Assembly (NCBI GenBank): GCA_902777385.1
Contig: CACYTP010000003.1
Location: 1 to 64,000, forward strand
Reading direction: 5' to 3'
From: an uncultured bacterium
Lineage (GTDB): Bacteria > Cyanobacteriota > Vampirovibrionia > Gastranaerophilales > Gastranaerophilaceae
DNA: 64,000 nucleotides
The notes under the pieces were generated by a model, which ran no database searches, was not told the DNA's origin, and worked only from the letters and a program-made list of their open reading frames with translations. Of the stretch, positions 49,960 to 59,969 are shown one piece after another; the first letter of the stretch is position 1; every line of letters starts with the position of its first letter. A program made the position numbers and the translations under genes.

Positions 49960-51417
49960 TTGAAATTTTATAATAACCTTTTGAAAGGGTTAATTTTAGG
50001 GATTATAATTATACTTACATCCGATATTGCAGGTGCATTTGAATCCAATGCTTCACTTATAAAAGCAGGAGCAAAATTAACTTTATCAGACTGCATACAG
50101 ATAGCTCTGGATAACAGTCCCAACATAAAAAAGGCCGCTTTTAACTACAAAATATCTAAAAATGATGTCAGTTTGGCAAAAACAGCTTTTTTCCCCACTA
50201 TAGGCATAGGAACCGGTTATTACTTTAACGGGAGCTACAACAGAAACAGAGATACTCATTCTAATTATTATAACCTGAGTACAAATCTTAATCAGCTTAT
50301 CTGGAATTTTGGAAAAACCAATTCGCAGATTAAAATGCAAAAATTCAAAAGTATAGCTTCTTTATACACATTTGACAATACTGTACTGGATACTATTTTT
50401 GCGGTAAAAACCAATTATTTTGGGGTACTTGCTGCAAAAGCAGCTATGGATATTAATCGAGCAAATGTACAGATTAATGAAAGAAACTATCAAAGGACCA
50501 AAGCATTTTTTGATGAAGGTATCCGTTCAAAAATTGATTTAGTGAATGCGGAAGTTTATTTAAGTGATTCAAAAATAAAATATGTTCAGGCAGTCAAAGC
50601 ATATCAAAATGCACTGGTAAAACTTAACAACTCAATGTTTGTGGCACACACTCCGGCTTATGAAATAGCAAACACCGAGTTATTCAACTATGATAACAAA
50701 GAAATTCCGGTTAATCTGGATAAAATTTCTGACACAAAAGATTTGAGCAATCCTCCAAAAGCAGTTTCAGACGCAGTTTTAACATCAAGAGTTGAGCAAT
50801 TGGCTATATTAGAAAACTACAAATTTCAACCGTTTAAATATACATTTGAAGAATGCGAACAACTAGCACTTAAAAACAGACCTGATTTAAAAGCTTATGA
50901 AGCCACATTGGAAGCAATGAAGCAATCGCTGAAATACATTAAAAGAGAATATCTACCTGACATAACGGGTTCTGTAGGATATGGATTCAGAGATCATATC
51001 AGTACCAATTCAATTAATGCAAGCATCGGTCTGCAAACAAACCTTAATATTGCTCAGGAAAAATTTAAAATTGATAATGGGAAATTACAGATTCAACTTG
51101 CAGAAAATGACATTGAACTGATAAAACAAAATATCTATTTCGATATCCAAAATGCCTATGTAAACATGGTACAACTGGAAGAGGAAATTCCGCTAATGGC
51201 AGTCAAAGTAAGACAAACAAGAGAAAACTTTGAACTTGCCGATGGCAGATATGCCGTTGGACTGGGCGATTATATCGAATTACAGGATGCAAAACAGAAC
51301 TACAATACAGCACAAAATTCTTATGTACAGACCGTATATAACTACAGCGTAGCAAGAGCAAATCTTGAGAGATTGATTGCCCTTCCGCAGCAAATAACTA
51401 TAACCGTAGAGGATTAA
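49960..51417 (+). CDS. TolC-type outer membrane efflux protein
   Basis: 485 residues with an N-terminal signal peptide (LLKGLILGIIIILTSDIAGAF) and two OEP repeats: LTLSDCIQIALDNSPNIKKA near residue 40 and YTFEECEQLALKNRPDLKAY near 295. The start is TTG at 49960, seven bases after GAGGA. It forms the outer membrane duct for the MacA/MacB-type genes that follow at 4-10 base spacing, and it proves a diderm envelope. Confidence 0.92.
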   Translation: MKFYNNLLKGLILGIIIILTSDIAGAFESNASLIKAGAKLTLSDCIQIALDNSPNIKKAAFNYKISKNDVSLAKTAFFPTIGIGTGYYFNGSYNRNRDTHSNYYNLSTNLNQLIWNFGKTNSQIKMQKFKSIASLYTFDNTVLDTIFAVKTNYFGVLAAKAAMDINRANVQINERNYQRTKAFFDEGIRSKIDLVNAEVYLSDSKIKYVQAVKAYQNALVKLNNSMFVAHTPAYEIANTELFNYDNKEIPVNLDKISDTKDLSNPPKAVSDAVLTSRVEQLAILENYKFQPFKYTFEECEQLALKNRPDLKAYEATLEAMKQSLKYIKREYLPDITGSVGYGFRDHISTNSINASIGLQTNLNIAQEKFKIDNGKLQIQLAENDIELIKQNIYFDIQNAYVNMVQLEEEIPLMAVKVRQTRENFELADGRYAVGLGDYIELQDAKQNYNTAQNSYVQTVYNYSVARANLERLIALPQQITITVED

Positions 51418-51421
51418 TTAT

Positions 51422-52594
51422 ATGAATATTAAAAAGAGATATGTAATAACAGCAGCAGTAATTATAGCCATTGTGGGAATTGGGCTTACACATACCCACA
51501 TTAAAACTAAAGTGAAATATGAAACGCAAAAGCTTGATACTTGTACTATTACTCAAGTTGTAGAAGCCTCAGGAACTATTAATCCGGTAAACACAGTCAG
51601 TGTTGGTTCAACTGTATCCGGATTGATTAAAGCAATCTATGTAGACTACAATTCTCAGGTAAAAAAAGGACAGCTGTTAGCACAAATAGATCCTGCAAAT
51701 TTTGAAGCTACCGTTCGCCAGAATGAAGCTCAGATAAACTCGGCAGAAGCAGATTTAGCGAAACTTAATGCCGTTACGGAAATGTCCAGAAAAACTTATA
51801 CAAGATATAAAAACCTTTATGCCAAAAATTTTGTAGCAAAAAGCGAACTGGATCAGGCAGAAAGTGACTATTTGGCAAATCTCGCACAGGTTAAAGCTGC
51901 AAAGGCGAAAATTTCACAACAAAGAGCTACTTACCAGACTGCATTAACAAACCTTGGTTATACAAAGATTATTGCACCTGTTGACGGTACGGTTATTGCA
52001 AGAAAGATTGACCTTGGACAGCCGGTTGCAGCGAGTTTTCAGGCACCTGAACTTTTTACAATAGCTCAAGATTTAACCAAAATGCAGATTGAAGTAAACG
52101 TTTCAGAAGCTGATATCGGGAAAGTAAAAGAAGGACAAGAGGTTACATACACCCTTGACGGGTATCCTGACAGCGTATTTGACGGCAAAGTAACGCAGGT
52201 AAGATTAGAACCTACAACGGTATCAAATGTTGTAACTTATTCTGTAATTGTAGAAGTAGATAATGAAGATTTAACATTAAAACCGGGAATGACAGCTAAC
52301 GTTTCGATTATAACAAGCAAGAGTCAGGATATACTGTGTGCTCCAACAGTTGCCCTAAAATTTACACCTGATGCAGAAGGGCATACAAAGTATAAGACTC
52401 AGGGATTATGGATACTTGAAGACAAAAAGCCTAAACGTGTAGATATTGAAACAGGTGCAAGCGATGATACCAGAGTAGAAATTGTATCTTCAAAAGGTTT
52501 AAAAGTTGGGGACAAAGTAATAGTAAGTGCATCTAACGGAAAAAAGAAAAGTAAAGGGGCTAATCAAAGGAGAAAACCGCCGGGTATGTTCTAA
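51422..52594 (+). CDS. Periplasmic adaptor (HlyD/MacA family)
   Basis: 390 residues. One membrane anchor (YVITAAVIIAIVGIGL), then a biotinyl-lipoyl part (VEASGTINPVNTVSVGSTVS), a coiled-coil hairpin (residues 95-175), and beta-barrel regions (VDGTVIARKIDLGQPV; NEDLTLKPGMTANVSI). It links the MacB-type pump with TolC. The C-terminus is basic. Start overlaps the region of the tolC stop, with GAGGA five codons before. Confidence 0.92.
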   Translation: MNIKKRYVITAAVIIAIVGIGLTHTHIKTKVKYETQKLDTCTITQVVEASGTINPVNTVSVGSTVSGLIKAIYVDYNSQVKKGQLLAQIDPANFEATVRQNEAQINSAEADLAKLNAVTEMSRKTYTRYKNLYAKNFVAKSELDQAESDYLANLAQVKAAKAKISQQRATYQTALTNLGYTKIIAPVDGTVIARKIDLGQPVAASFQAPELFTIAQDLTKMQIEVNVSEADIGKVKEGQEVTYTLDGYPDSVFDGKVTQVRLEPTTVSNVVTYSVIVEVDNEDLTLKPGMTANVSIITSKSQDILCAPTVALKFTPDAEGHTKYKTQGLWILEDKKPKRVDIETGASDDTRVEIVSSKGLKVGDKVIVSASNGKKKSKGANQRRKPPGMF

Positions 52595-52609
52595 AATAAG
52601 GATTTGAAT

Positions 52610-53653
52610 ATGGATATAAATGAAAAAAACTTATACAGACAAAAATTCAAACAAGCATATTATGATATATTACCCAAATTACAAAAACTCGAAAAGCAAA
52701 GAAAAAAGATAGTACTTATAAAATATTTTACTATTATAATTGCACATATAATATACTTTTTTGTAATGAAACTGCTGGGTACTATTTTCCTAAATACAGG
52801 ACTAATAATATTTTTCGGAATTCTGTGTTATGCTCCGGTTATTGGAATAGTACTAGCAATAAATTATGGAAAGAAATTTTCTAAAAATGTAAAAAAAGCT
52901 TGCATTTGGCAGCTTATAAAAGCATTTGATTTTATAAATATAGGTATAGATCAAAAATTTTATAAAGAAATAATAGGAGAGTTACACTATCAAGCAGCAA
53001 TTGATGACGTGTTTTCCGGATTATACAAAGATGTAAAATTTAATATTGCCGAAGTTTATAACGGAACATCAATGAACAAAGAAGACTGGCATGGAGTTAT
53101 ACTTGAAATTCAAATGAATAAAAAAATATCTGATAACATATATATTAAGCCCAAAATGATTAATAATATACTCTTGCTGAATGCTATAATACCAATACTA
53201 CTAATAATAATTTTTCTATACATCAATTTTGTGATAATTGGTGACATGCTGACAATTCTAAATGCAGGTATGTTAGCTCTGTTAATCGTATTTATATTTT
53301 ATCTGGTTAATAAAATTTATAATAAGAGAAAAATCAGTTTGGAAAATTCTAATTTTGAAAATAAATTTTACACTGAGTGTGATAATCAGATAGAAGCAAG
53401 ATACATTCTTACTCCCGCATTTATGGAAAGATTGAATAATCTAAAGACAGCATTTAAATCCGGCAACTATTGGGTACAAATTACGAGAGGAAAAATAAAA
53501 TTTACGTTTGAAACAAAAGATGATTTATTTGAAATTGGGAATATAAAATACAAAATCAATGACATACGACAAGCGGAACAGTTCTTTAATGAAATAATGG
53601 CAATTACAGATATAATTGATCATTTTAAATTATACGAAAAAACGGGGCTATAA
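52610..53653 (+). CDS. DUF3137-like membrane protein, copy 1
   Basis: 347 residues from the ATG at 52610, seven bases after AAGGA. Two pairs of membrane helices (IIIAHIIYFFVMKLLG; IPILLIIIFLYINFVIIG) separate cytoplasmic parts with HYQAAIDDVFSGLYKDVKFN and DNQIEARYILTPAFMERLNN, typical of DUF3137. A second member lies at 54419 on the other side of the ATPase gene. Function unknown; being inside the export operon suggests a link with the pump. Confidence 0.7.
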   Translation: MDINEKNLYRQKFKQAYYDILPKLQKLEKQRKKIVLIKYFTIIIAHIIYFFVMKLLGTIFLNTGLIIFFGILCYAPVIGIVLAINYGKKFSKNVKKACIWQLIKAFDFINIGIDQKFYKEIIGELHYQAAIDDVFSGLYKDVKFNIAEVYNGTSMNKEDWHGVILEIQMNKKISDNIYIKPKMINNILLLNAIIPILLIIIFLYINFVIIGDMLTILNAGMLALLIVFIFYLVNKIYNKRKISLENSNFENKFYTECDNQIEARYILTPAFMERLNNLKTAFKSGNYWVQITRGKIKFTFETKDDLFEIGNIKYKINDIRQAEQFFNEIMAITDIIDHFKLYEKTGL

Positions 53654-53655
53654 TT

Positions 53656-54372
53656 ATGCATTTAATAGAAGTAAAAAACGCAATAAAAACATATCAAACA
53701 GGCGACACAAGTTTCAACGCACTGAATAATGTATCGCTTAACATTGATAAAGGTGAATTTGTTGCAATTATGGGAACGTCAGGTTCAGGAAAATCTACTT
53801 TTATGAACATGCTTGGAACACTCGACAAACCGACGTCCGGCAGTTATTTTCTTGACGGGGAAGATATGCTGTCAATGGATGCCAATCACCTTGCAATGGT
53901 CAGATGCGAAAAAATAGGTTTTATATTTCAGGGCTTTAACCTTATTTCAAGGACCTCAGCCTTAGATAACGTTTGTTTGCCAATGATATATAAAGGAATT
54001 CCGGAATCTGAAAGAATTGAACGTGCAAAATGGGCATTAAACATTGTCGGACTTAAAAACAGAGAAGATCACATGCCAAATCAAATGTCCGGCGGACAAC
54101 AACAGCGTGTCGCAATAGCAAGAGCCATAGTTAATGATGCACCATTGATTTTGGCAGATGAACCTACAGGGAATCTTGATACCAGAACCAGTATTGAGGT
54201 TATGGAATTCTTTATTAAACTTAATGAAGAAATGGGTAAAACTATTGTTCTGGTTACTCATGAACCTGATATTGCAGAATACACAAAACGTGTTGTAAAA
54301 TTCAAAGACGGAAATATTGTACTTGATATGCCAAAACAAGAATGGCAAAAACACCGAAACAGAGAGACCTAG
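53656..54372 (+). CDS. MacB/LolD-type ABC transporter ATP-binding protein
   Basis: 238 residues: Walker [14 protein letters not shown] near 40, Q-loop [10 protein letters not shown], signature [15 protein letters not shown] near 140, Walker [15 protein letters not shown], and switch histidine [11 protein letters not shown]. It powers the permease encoded at 55556. In MacB of E. coli both are one chain; here they are separate, with a DUF3137-like gene between. Confidence 0.94.
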   Translation: MHLIEVKNAIKTYQTGDTSFNALNNVSLNIDKGEFVAIMGTSGSGKSTFMNMLGTLDKPTSGSYFLDGEDMLSMDANHLAMVRCEKIGFIFQGFNLISRTSALDNVCLPMIYKGIPESERIERAKWALNIVGLKNREDHMPNQMSGGQQQRVAIARAIVNDAPLILADEPTGNLDTRTSIEVMEFFIKLNEEMGKTIVLVTHEPDIAEYTKRVVKFKDGNIVLDMPKQEWQKHRNRET

Positions 54373-54418
54373 CACCGTAACATAGAACAAGATATGACTA
54401 TAGGAACTAAAACAGTAT

Positions 54419-55534
54419 ATGGAGTTAACATCAGAAAAATTAAAATCTGACTTTATAAACAAAATAACGGAACGTATGCAAGTTTATGAAAAAGACAGGA
54501 TTATCAGATTTTCAAAGCTTGTTATCAGAGAACTTTTTGTATTTTGTGTTTTATTCTTTTTAATTAAGTGTTTTATGATTTGTCTGGATGATTTTGATGC
54601 CTCATTCTGGTTCGGAGTCATGATATGCAGCGTTATTTATTATTCTTACTATGATATTACACATTCAAATAAACTCTTTAAACAATTTATAAAGTCAAAG
54701 TGTGACAGTATAATTTCAGATTTAATCTATCACGACTGCTATCCCCTGTCCTCTAATATACTGAATAGAAGTAATTTATTCGGATATTTTCAGGATGTAA
54801 ATGTAGATGATGGTTTTCGGGGCTCTTATAATACAGTGGAATATCGAATTCTGGAAGCTTTACTTACTGCGAAATCGCCAAAGGGCTTTGATATAAAGAT
54901 ATTTAAAGGTTTGATTGTATTGTTTGAATTTAATAAGAAAATACTCAAAGATACTATTATTACCAGAAAAAGGGAGGATAATATACGACAAAATTTACAT
55001 GGTCTAAACATAAAAAGATTTATGATTCCTTTCAGTTCTATCATTTTATTTATGATAATCTCACTATCTTTTTATAATTCAAAGTTCGATATTCAGGCTT
55101 TTAAATTTGCTTGTATGGTACTACTGCCGGGCTTCTTTTTTATTATATTAATTCTTGTGTTGCCGACTTATATTTTGCATATTATTCAGCAACGGAAAAA
55201 ACCAATGACTGATACCCACATGGAAGATATCGTTTTTAATAAGGATTATGTGGTACATACCAATGATAATGTAGAAGCTCGATATTTGATTACTACATCA
55301 TTTATAGAAAGATTTATGAAATTACAAAAAATATTCAAAACCAAAAATATTAAATGCTCATTTTTTGATAATAAAATAATGATTGCAATACCTGCCGGGA
55401 AAGATTTATTTGAATTATGCAGTTTATTTGTACCTTTAAGTAGTACAATATACATAAATCGATTTTATGATGAACTCTCTGAAATACTAAAAGTTATAGA
55501 TATATTAAAACTCAATATCAGAACAGGATTATAA
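54419..55534 (+). CDS. DUF3137-like membrane protein, copy 2
   Basis: 371 residues. Two helix pairs (LFVFCVLFFLIKCFMICLDD region; VLLPGFFFIILILVLPTYIL) and the same end as copy 1: DNVEARYLITTSFIERFMKL, then a beta segment and ELSEILKVIDILKLNIRTGL. Similarity to copy 1 is weak in the centre. It lies between the ATPase and permease genes of the MacAB-type operon. Confidence 0.68.
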   Translation: MELTSEKLKSDFINKITERMQVYEKDRIIRFSKLVIRELFVFCVLFFLIKCFMICLDDFDASFWFGVMICSVIYYSYYDITHSNKLFKQFIKSKCDSIISDLIYHDCYPLSSNILNRSNLFGYFQDVNVDDGFRGSYNTVEYRILEALLTAKSPKGFDIKIFKGLIVLFEFNKKILKDTIITRKREDNIRQNLHGLNIKRFMIPFSSIILFMIISLSFYNSKFDIQAFKFACMVLLPGFFFIILILVLPTYILHIIQQRKKPMTDTHMEDIVFNKDYVVHTNDNVEARYLITTSFIERFMKLQKIFKTKNIKCSFFDNKIMIAIPAGKDLFELCSLFVPLSSTIYINRFYDELSEILKVIDILKLNIRTGL

Positions 55535-55555
55535 ATAATATAAAGGGAAAAAACA

Positions 55556-56785
55556 ATGCTTGACTTTAAATCTATATTAAAAATGGCTACTATATCATTA
55601 AAAATAAATAAAATGCGTTCAATGCTCACGAGTTTAGGTATTATTATCGGAGTCAGTGCGGTTATAATAATGCTTGCAGTGGGTTCAGGAGCGAGTAAAA
55701 AGATTGCTAAAGATATGGAATCTATGGGTTCAAATCTGCTTATGGTAAGATCCGCTTCTGCAAATTCCGGCGGTGTCAGAATGGGTTTTGGAACAAAACC
55801 GACATTAACGCTAAAAGATGCGGAAGCTATTGAAAAAAATGCCCGTGGAATTTTAGCGGTTGCACCATATTCTTCCGAGAGCAAGCAGTTAACCTATGGT
55901 AACCAAAACTGGTCAACGACAATCGGAGGAACAACTGCATCATATTTATTTATAAGAAATTATGAAATATCAAGCGGCAGAAACTTTGTGCAGGAAGATA
56001 ATAAAAATAATTCTAAAGTAGCAATTATCGGAAACACAGTAGCAACAGAACTTTTTGGTGATGTCGATCCTATAAATAAAACAATGCGTATCGGGAATAT
56101 TCCTTTTAAAATTATCGGACTGCTAAAAACTAAAGGGCAAAGCGGAATGGGAATGGATCAGGATGACTTGGTATTTATTCCGATTACAACAGCTCAAAAG
56201 AAAGTTTTTGGTACAGATTTTCCGGGTACGGTAAAAATGATAAACGTAAAGGCAACAGACTCTGAAATTTTAGATACAACGCAAGCAGATATTACAGAAA
56301 TACTGAAACAACGCCATCATATAGGAAAAACTCAGGAAAATGATTTTGAGATAAGAAACCTTGCAGAAATGCAGGAAACTATAAAATCTTCTGCCAAAAC
56401 AATGTCCATATTACTGGGAGCAATCGCTTCCGTATCTCTTTTGGTTGGCGGAATAGGGATTATGAACATTATGCTTGTATCAGTAACTGAAAGAACAAAA
56501 GAAATAGGTATCAGAATGGCTATCGGGGCAAAAGCAAGCGATATAAGAATACAATTTTTAATAGAATCGTTTTTACTTTCAATCATAGGAGGCATCATTG
56601 GCGTCATATTTGGCATATTATGCTCGAAAGCCATAGAAACATTCTCGTCAATGAGCATAGCCATATCAGGATTTTCCATAGCCTTATCGCTCGGTTTTTC
56701 AGGTGCTATCGGAGTAATATTCGGATATTATCCTGCATACAAAGCATCTTTACTAAATCCTATAGATGCCCTCAGATACGAGTAG
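55556..56785 (+). CDS. MacB-type ABC transporter permease (FtsX fold)
   Basis: 409 residues. N-terminal span SMLTSLGIIIGVSAVIIMLA, a large periplasmic domain (residues 50-280), then three C-terminal spans including SLLVGGIGIMNIMLVSVTER and TKEIGIRMAIGAKASDIRIQ. This is a mechanotransmitting type VII ABC permease that drives substrates from periplasm through TolC. AGGGAA precedes the ATG. Last gene of the operon. Confidence 0.93.
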   Translation: MLDFKSILKMATISLKINKMRSMLTSLGIIIGVSAVIIMLAVGSGASKKIAKDMESMGSNLLMVRSASANSGGVRMGFGTKPTLTLKDAEAIEKNARGILAVAPYSSESKQLTYGNQNWSTTIGGTTASYLFIRNYEISSGRNFVQEDNKNNSKVAIIGNTVATELFGDVDPINKTMRIGNIPFKIIGLLKTKGQSGMGMDQDDLVFIPITTAQKKVFGTDFPGTVKMINVKATDSEILDTTQADITEILKQRHHIGKTQENDFEIRNLAEMQETIKSSAKTMSILLGAIASVSLLVGGIGIMNIMLVSVTERTKEIGIRMAIGAKASDIRIQFLIESFLLSIIGGIIGVIFGILCSKAIETFSSMSIAISGFSIALSLGFSGAIGVIFGYYPAYKASLLNPIDALRYE

Positions 56786-56788
56786 ATT

Positions 56789-56995
56789 TTACCTTTTTAC
56801 ATCACAATCTTTAGGGGTATCCGTATCAGGATTACATGCCGCATTAGACGGAATAATTTTTACCTGCAAAGGCTTAGATTTTGTAGTTCTGTAGTAAAAT
56901 ATTTTTCTGATTTTTTGAGCAAACGTTAACTCATTAGCATAACAAGCAAAACTATGAAATATTAGTACTAAAAAAATAATAAATAAGCGTTTCAT
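56789..56995 (-). CDS. Small secreted protein
   Basis: 68 residues from the ATG at 56995: a signal peptide KRLFIIFLVLIFHSFACYAN-like, then a basic segment IRKIFYYRTTKSKPLQVKII and a cysteine pair in ACNPDTDTPKDC. The promoter TATAAT at 57003-57008 is seven bases before the ATG, so the mRNA may be leaderless. No family recognised. It converges on the pump operon with a four-base gap. Confidence 0.55.
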   Translation of the reverse strand: MKRLFIIFLVLIFHSFACYANELTFAQKIRKIFYYRTTKSKPLQVKIIPSNAACNPDTDTPKDCDVKR

Positions 56996-57030
56996 ACAAA
57001 ATATTATACTACATTTAAAATTGTACGCAA
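56996..57030 (-). promoter_or_regulatory. Promoter of the small secreted protein gene
   Basis: Minus strand TTGCGT near 57030 and TATAAT at 57008-57003, spaced 16 bases, with the start codon seven bases after the -10. A third case of the leaderless layout in this window. Confidence 0.55.
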
Positions 57031-57074
57031 AAAATTTTTTGTCTTGTTTTTCAATATATATATTGGAGAAATTT

Positions 57075-57485
57075 ATGCATAATTTTAGTATTACATCCCC
57101 ACGACAAAGGTTCATACATAAGCACATAAATGCTATGAAAAAATTAACGGAAACACATTTAAACGCTGAAATTTACGCAAAAGACGTTAATTATACAATA
57201 GCTGAAGAAAAAATGTACAGCTACATGGATAAACAGCTTAAATCAAGTTCTGTAATACTAAAAAGTGCAAAAAAAGCATTCAAATATTACAAGAAAAAAT
57301 ATGGACAAGAAGGTGTATCCAAAATTGCAGAAAAATACACCCAATCACTACCGTTTATGAGATTACGGGTTTTTCAGAGATTAATATTTTCAACTGATGA
57401 GTTATTAGACAGATACGTTGACAATATTGCCGAACTTGTATTAAAAAATCAGAGTGGTGCAAAAATTATAAATATGATAAAATAA
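57075..57485 (+). CDS. Hypothetical helical protein
   Basis: 136 residues from the ATG at 57075, with GGAGA before it. Entirely helical and basic (HKHINAMKKLTETHLNAEIY, VILKSAKKAFKYYKKKYGQE). No family recognised, no signal. The next gene follows after 31 bases with its own RBS. Confidence 0.55.
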   Translation: MHNFSITSPRQRFIHKHINAMKKLTETHLNAEIYAKDVNYTIAEEKMYSYMDKQLKSSSVILKSAKKAFKYYKKKYGQEGVSKIAEKYTQSLPFMRLRVFQRLIFSTDELLDRYVDNIAELVLKNQSGAKIINMIK

Positions 57486-57516
57486 ACAACGTTAACAAAA
57501 GAAGAGGATTTTATAT

Positions 57517-57828
57517 ATGTATCAAAATGGAATCAAAATGTTAATCTTAACAGTTTTTGCACTATTATTTGTTGTCGGAGGTTTGTTCTTTGGATTAGAC
57601 GGACAGACAAAACATCCTGACTACTCAGCATGTGAGTTAGGAGATTTGGTCGGAGATGACGTTGAACGCATACAATACGACGGCTATAATCTGGATTATC
57701 ATACTAAAGATTTTACAAATGAGAAAGTAATTAACTTTGCACGCAGATGTATAAATGAAAAAGTATCAAACCAATATGAAATGGATTGCTGCTTAACATA
57801 TAAAATGTATCCGAAATCTTACAGATAG
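57517..57828 (+). CDS. Hypothetical membrane-anchored small protein
   Basis: 103 residues: a membrane helix at the N-terminus (MLILTVFALLFVVGGLFFGL), then an exported acidic domain with four cysteines (SACELGDL; RRCINEKV; DCCLTYKM). No family recognised. AGAGGA precedes the ATG. Confidence 0.55.
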   Translation: MYQNGIKMLILTVFALLFVVGGLFFGLDGQTKHPDYSACELGDLVGDDVERIQYDGYNLDYHTKDFTNEKVINFARRCINEKVSNQYEMDCCLTYKMYPKSYR

Positions 57829-57857
57829 ACTTCGGATACAAAATTTCACTTTTAAAT

Positions 57858-59099
57858 TTAGAGGATGGCACCTTTCGGTACAACAGTCACACCGCCTGCG
57901 GAAACATGAAATCCTCGGCGTTCATCTTCTTCCCTGTTAAAACCTATTCTGGTGTTTGGCGGAATGATAACATTCTTATCAATTATAGCTCGTCTGATTT
58001 TAGAATATCTGCCAACCTCAACATTTTCCATTAATATACTTTCATAAACCTGAGAATAACTGTTTATTCTAACCTTTGGTGAAAGTACGCATCTGGATAT
58101 GCTGCCTCCGGAAACAATACACCCTTCTGATACCATAGAGTTAGTTGCCATACCAACCCTGTCACCTTCTTGCCAGATAAATTTTGCAGGTGGGTAATTA
58201 TAATTGAATGTTCTTAATGGCCAATCTTTTGAATAAAGATTTAATTCAGGATTTGCAGACAGTAAATCCATATTTGCCTGCCAATAAGCATCAATACTAC
58301 CTACGTCCCTCCAATAACCTTTTTCCGCATCCGTAATCCCCGGGAATTCATTATTCGCAAAATTGTAAATATATATAGGCTTACCTTCATTTAATAACAT
58401 AGGAATAACATTTTTACCGAAATCATGATTTGAGTTTTCTAGTTTTGCATCTCTTTCAAGAGCATCGAGCAAAATGTCTTTATTAAATATATAATTCCCC
58501 ATAGAAGCAAGACACATATCCGGATTTCCCGGAATAGACTTAGGCTTATATTGAGGTTTTTCGACAAAGTTTGTCAATTTCCAATCATCATCAACTTCTA
58601 TAATTCCAAATTCAGATGCCTCTTCAATAGGTATAGGAATTGCCGAGATAGTTAATGCAGCATTCTTATCTTTATGAAAAGCCAGCATTTGAGTTACGTC
58701 CATCTTGTATATGTGGTCACCGCCAAAAATACATACATAATCAGGGTCCTCATCTTTTATGTGAAATATATTCTGATATATTGCATCTGCTGTTCCCTTA
58801 TACCAGTCTTGTCCCGTTCGCATTTGTGCAGGAGCTAAATCTACATACTGATTTAAAAACGGAGATAATGCCCAACCTCTTGTAATATGCTTGTTCAGGG
58901 AATCCGATTTATATTGTGTAAGAACTTTAATTTTAAAGAAACCTGAGTTAATAAAATTATTCAATACAAAATCGACAATTCTGTATCTTCCGCCAAACGG
59001 TACAGCAGGCTTAGCTCTGTCCTGTGTTAAAGGCAACAATCTTCTACCTTCGCCGCCGGCAAGTATCATAACCAAAGCATCATCAATAGACATACTCAT
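57858..59099 (-). CDS. glgC: Glucose-1-phosphate adenylyltransferase
   Basis: 413 residues. N-terminal pyrophosphorylase with [35 protein letters not shown] and [16 protein letters not shown], then a left-handed beta-helix end ([20 protein letters not shown]). It makes ADP-glucose for glycogen. Start is ambiguous between 59099 and 59093; AGGAG fits the second better by spacing. No other glg gene is adjacent. Confidence 0.95.
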   Translation of the reverse strand: MSMSIDDALVMILAGGEGRRLLPLTQDRAKPAVPFGGRYRIVDFVLNNFINSGFFKIKVLTQYKSDSLNKHITRGWALSPFLNQYVDLAPAQMRTGQDWYKGTADAIYQNIFHIKDEDPDYVCIFGGDHIYKMDVTQMLAFHKDKNAALTISAIPIPIEEASEFGIIEVDDDWKLTNFVEKPQYKPKSIPGNPDMCLASMGNYIFNKDILLDALERDAKLENSNHDFGKNVIPMLLNEGKPIYIYNFANNEFPGITDAEKGYWRDVGSIDAYWQANMDLLSANPELNLYSKDWPLRTFNYNYPPAKFIWQEGDRVGMATNSMVSEGCIVSGGSISRCVLSPKVRINSYSQVYESILMENVEVGRYSKIRRAIIDKNVIIPPNTRIGFNREEDERRGFHVSAGGVTVVPKGAIL

Positions 59100-59166
59100 A
59101 GGCTCCTATATAACATAACCTTATGGCTAAATTATACATGAAATTATAATTTCCCGCAAGTATAAT

Positions 59167-59967
59167 TTATATAGATTGTTTAGATTTTTTATATAATATA
59201 CAAATCCCCGCAACACCAACAATAAACATTATAACTGAAACTATTTGAGCAATTGGAACTCCGAATACATTTAAAGCACTATCAATTCTGACTTGTTCAA
59301 TTAGAAATCTAACCGCTCCGTATAACATCAAATACGCAAAAAACGCGATTCCTGAACATTTGTATGATATTTTTTTTATAACAGAAAGTAAAATAAAGAA
59401 AATACATAAATCTAAAATACTTTCATACAGGAATGTCGGATGATAATATTCAACACTTATAAACTCTAAAGGTCTGTGTTCAACAGGAATATAAAGTTTC
59501 CAAGGTAAATTTGTAGGAGAGCCAAAGGCTTCCGAATTAAAGAAATTTCCCCATCTGCCTATACTTTGAGCAATTGCTGTTCCACAGGCGAATACATCCA
59601 ATACTTTTAATATACCTAATTTATACTTGTTTGCAAAAACAATCAGCAAAAAGATTCCTAAAAGCAACCCACCATGAATTGATAATCCCCCGCCTCTTAT
59701 ATCTAAAATTTCCAACGGATGCTCTGAATAATATGAAAAGTTTAGTAAACAAAAATATAATCTGGCACCTAAAATTCCACCTATCAAGGAATATGCCGAG
59801 AAATCCCATATTTTTTCAGCTAAAGATTTCGAGTAAAAATTTTTATATAGGAAATATGCGGTAATAACACCTGCAAGACAAGCCAAAGCAACTATAATAC
59901 CATATTTGTATATTGGTATATCATTTGCTATGTAAAAAAGCACATCTCCGGTTGATTGTAAAACCAT
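59167..59967 (-). CDS. lgt: Prolipoprotein diacylglyceryl transferase
   Basis: 266 residues, seven membrane spans, with IGGILGARLYFCLLN, RGGGLSIHGGLLLG and the Lgt signature IGRWGNFFNSEAFG near residue 140. It transfers diacylglycerol to the lipobox cysteine of prelipoproteins. The start lies two bases past the stop of the TPR protein gene upstream, indicating coupling. Confidence 0.95.
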   Translation of the reverse strand: MVLQSTGDVLFYIANDIPIYKYGIIVALACLAGVITAYFLYKNFYSKSLAEKIWDFSAYSLIGGILGARLYFCLLNFSYYSEHPLEILDIRGGGLSIHGGLLLGIFLLIVFANKYKLGILKVLDVFACGTAIAQSIGRWGNFFNSEAFGSPTNLPWKLYIPVEHRPLEFISVEYYHPTFLYESILDLCIFFILLSVIKKISYKCSGIAFFAYLMLYGAVRFLIEQVRIDSALNVFGVPIAQIVSVIMFIVGVAGICILYKKSKQSI

Positions 59968-59969
59968 AA

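Noticed and set aside
57399-57420. CTGATGAG on the plus strand as a third hammerhead
   Set aside because: It lies in a coding gene and has no GAAA strand or pairing stem II nearby.
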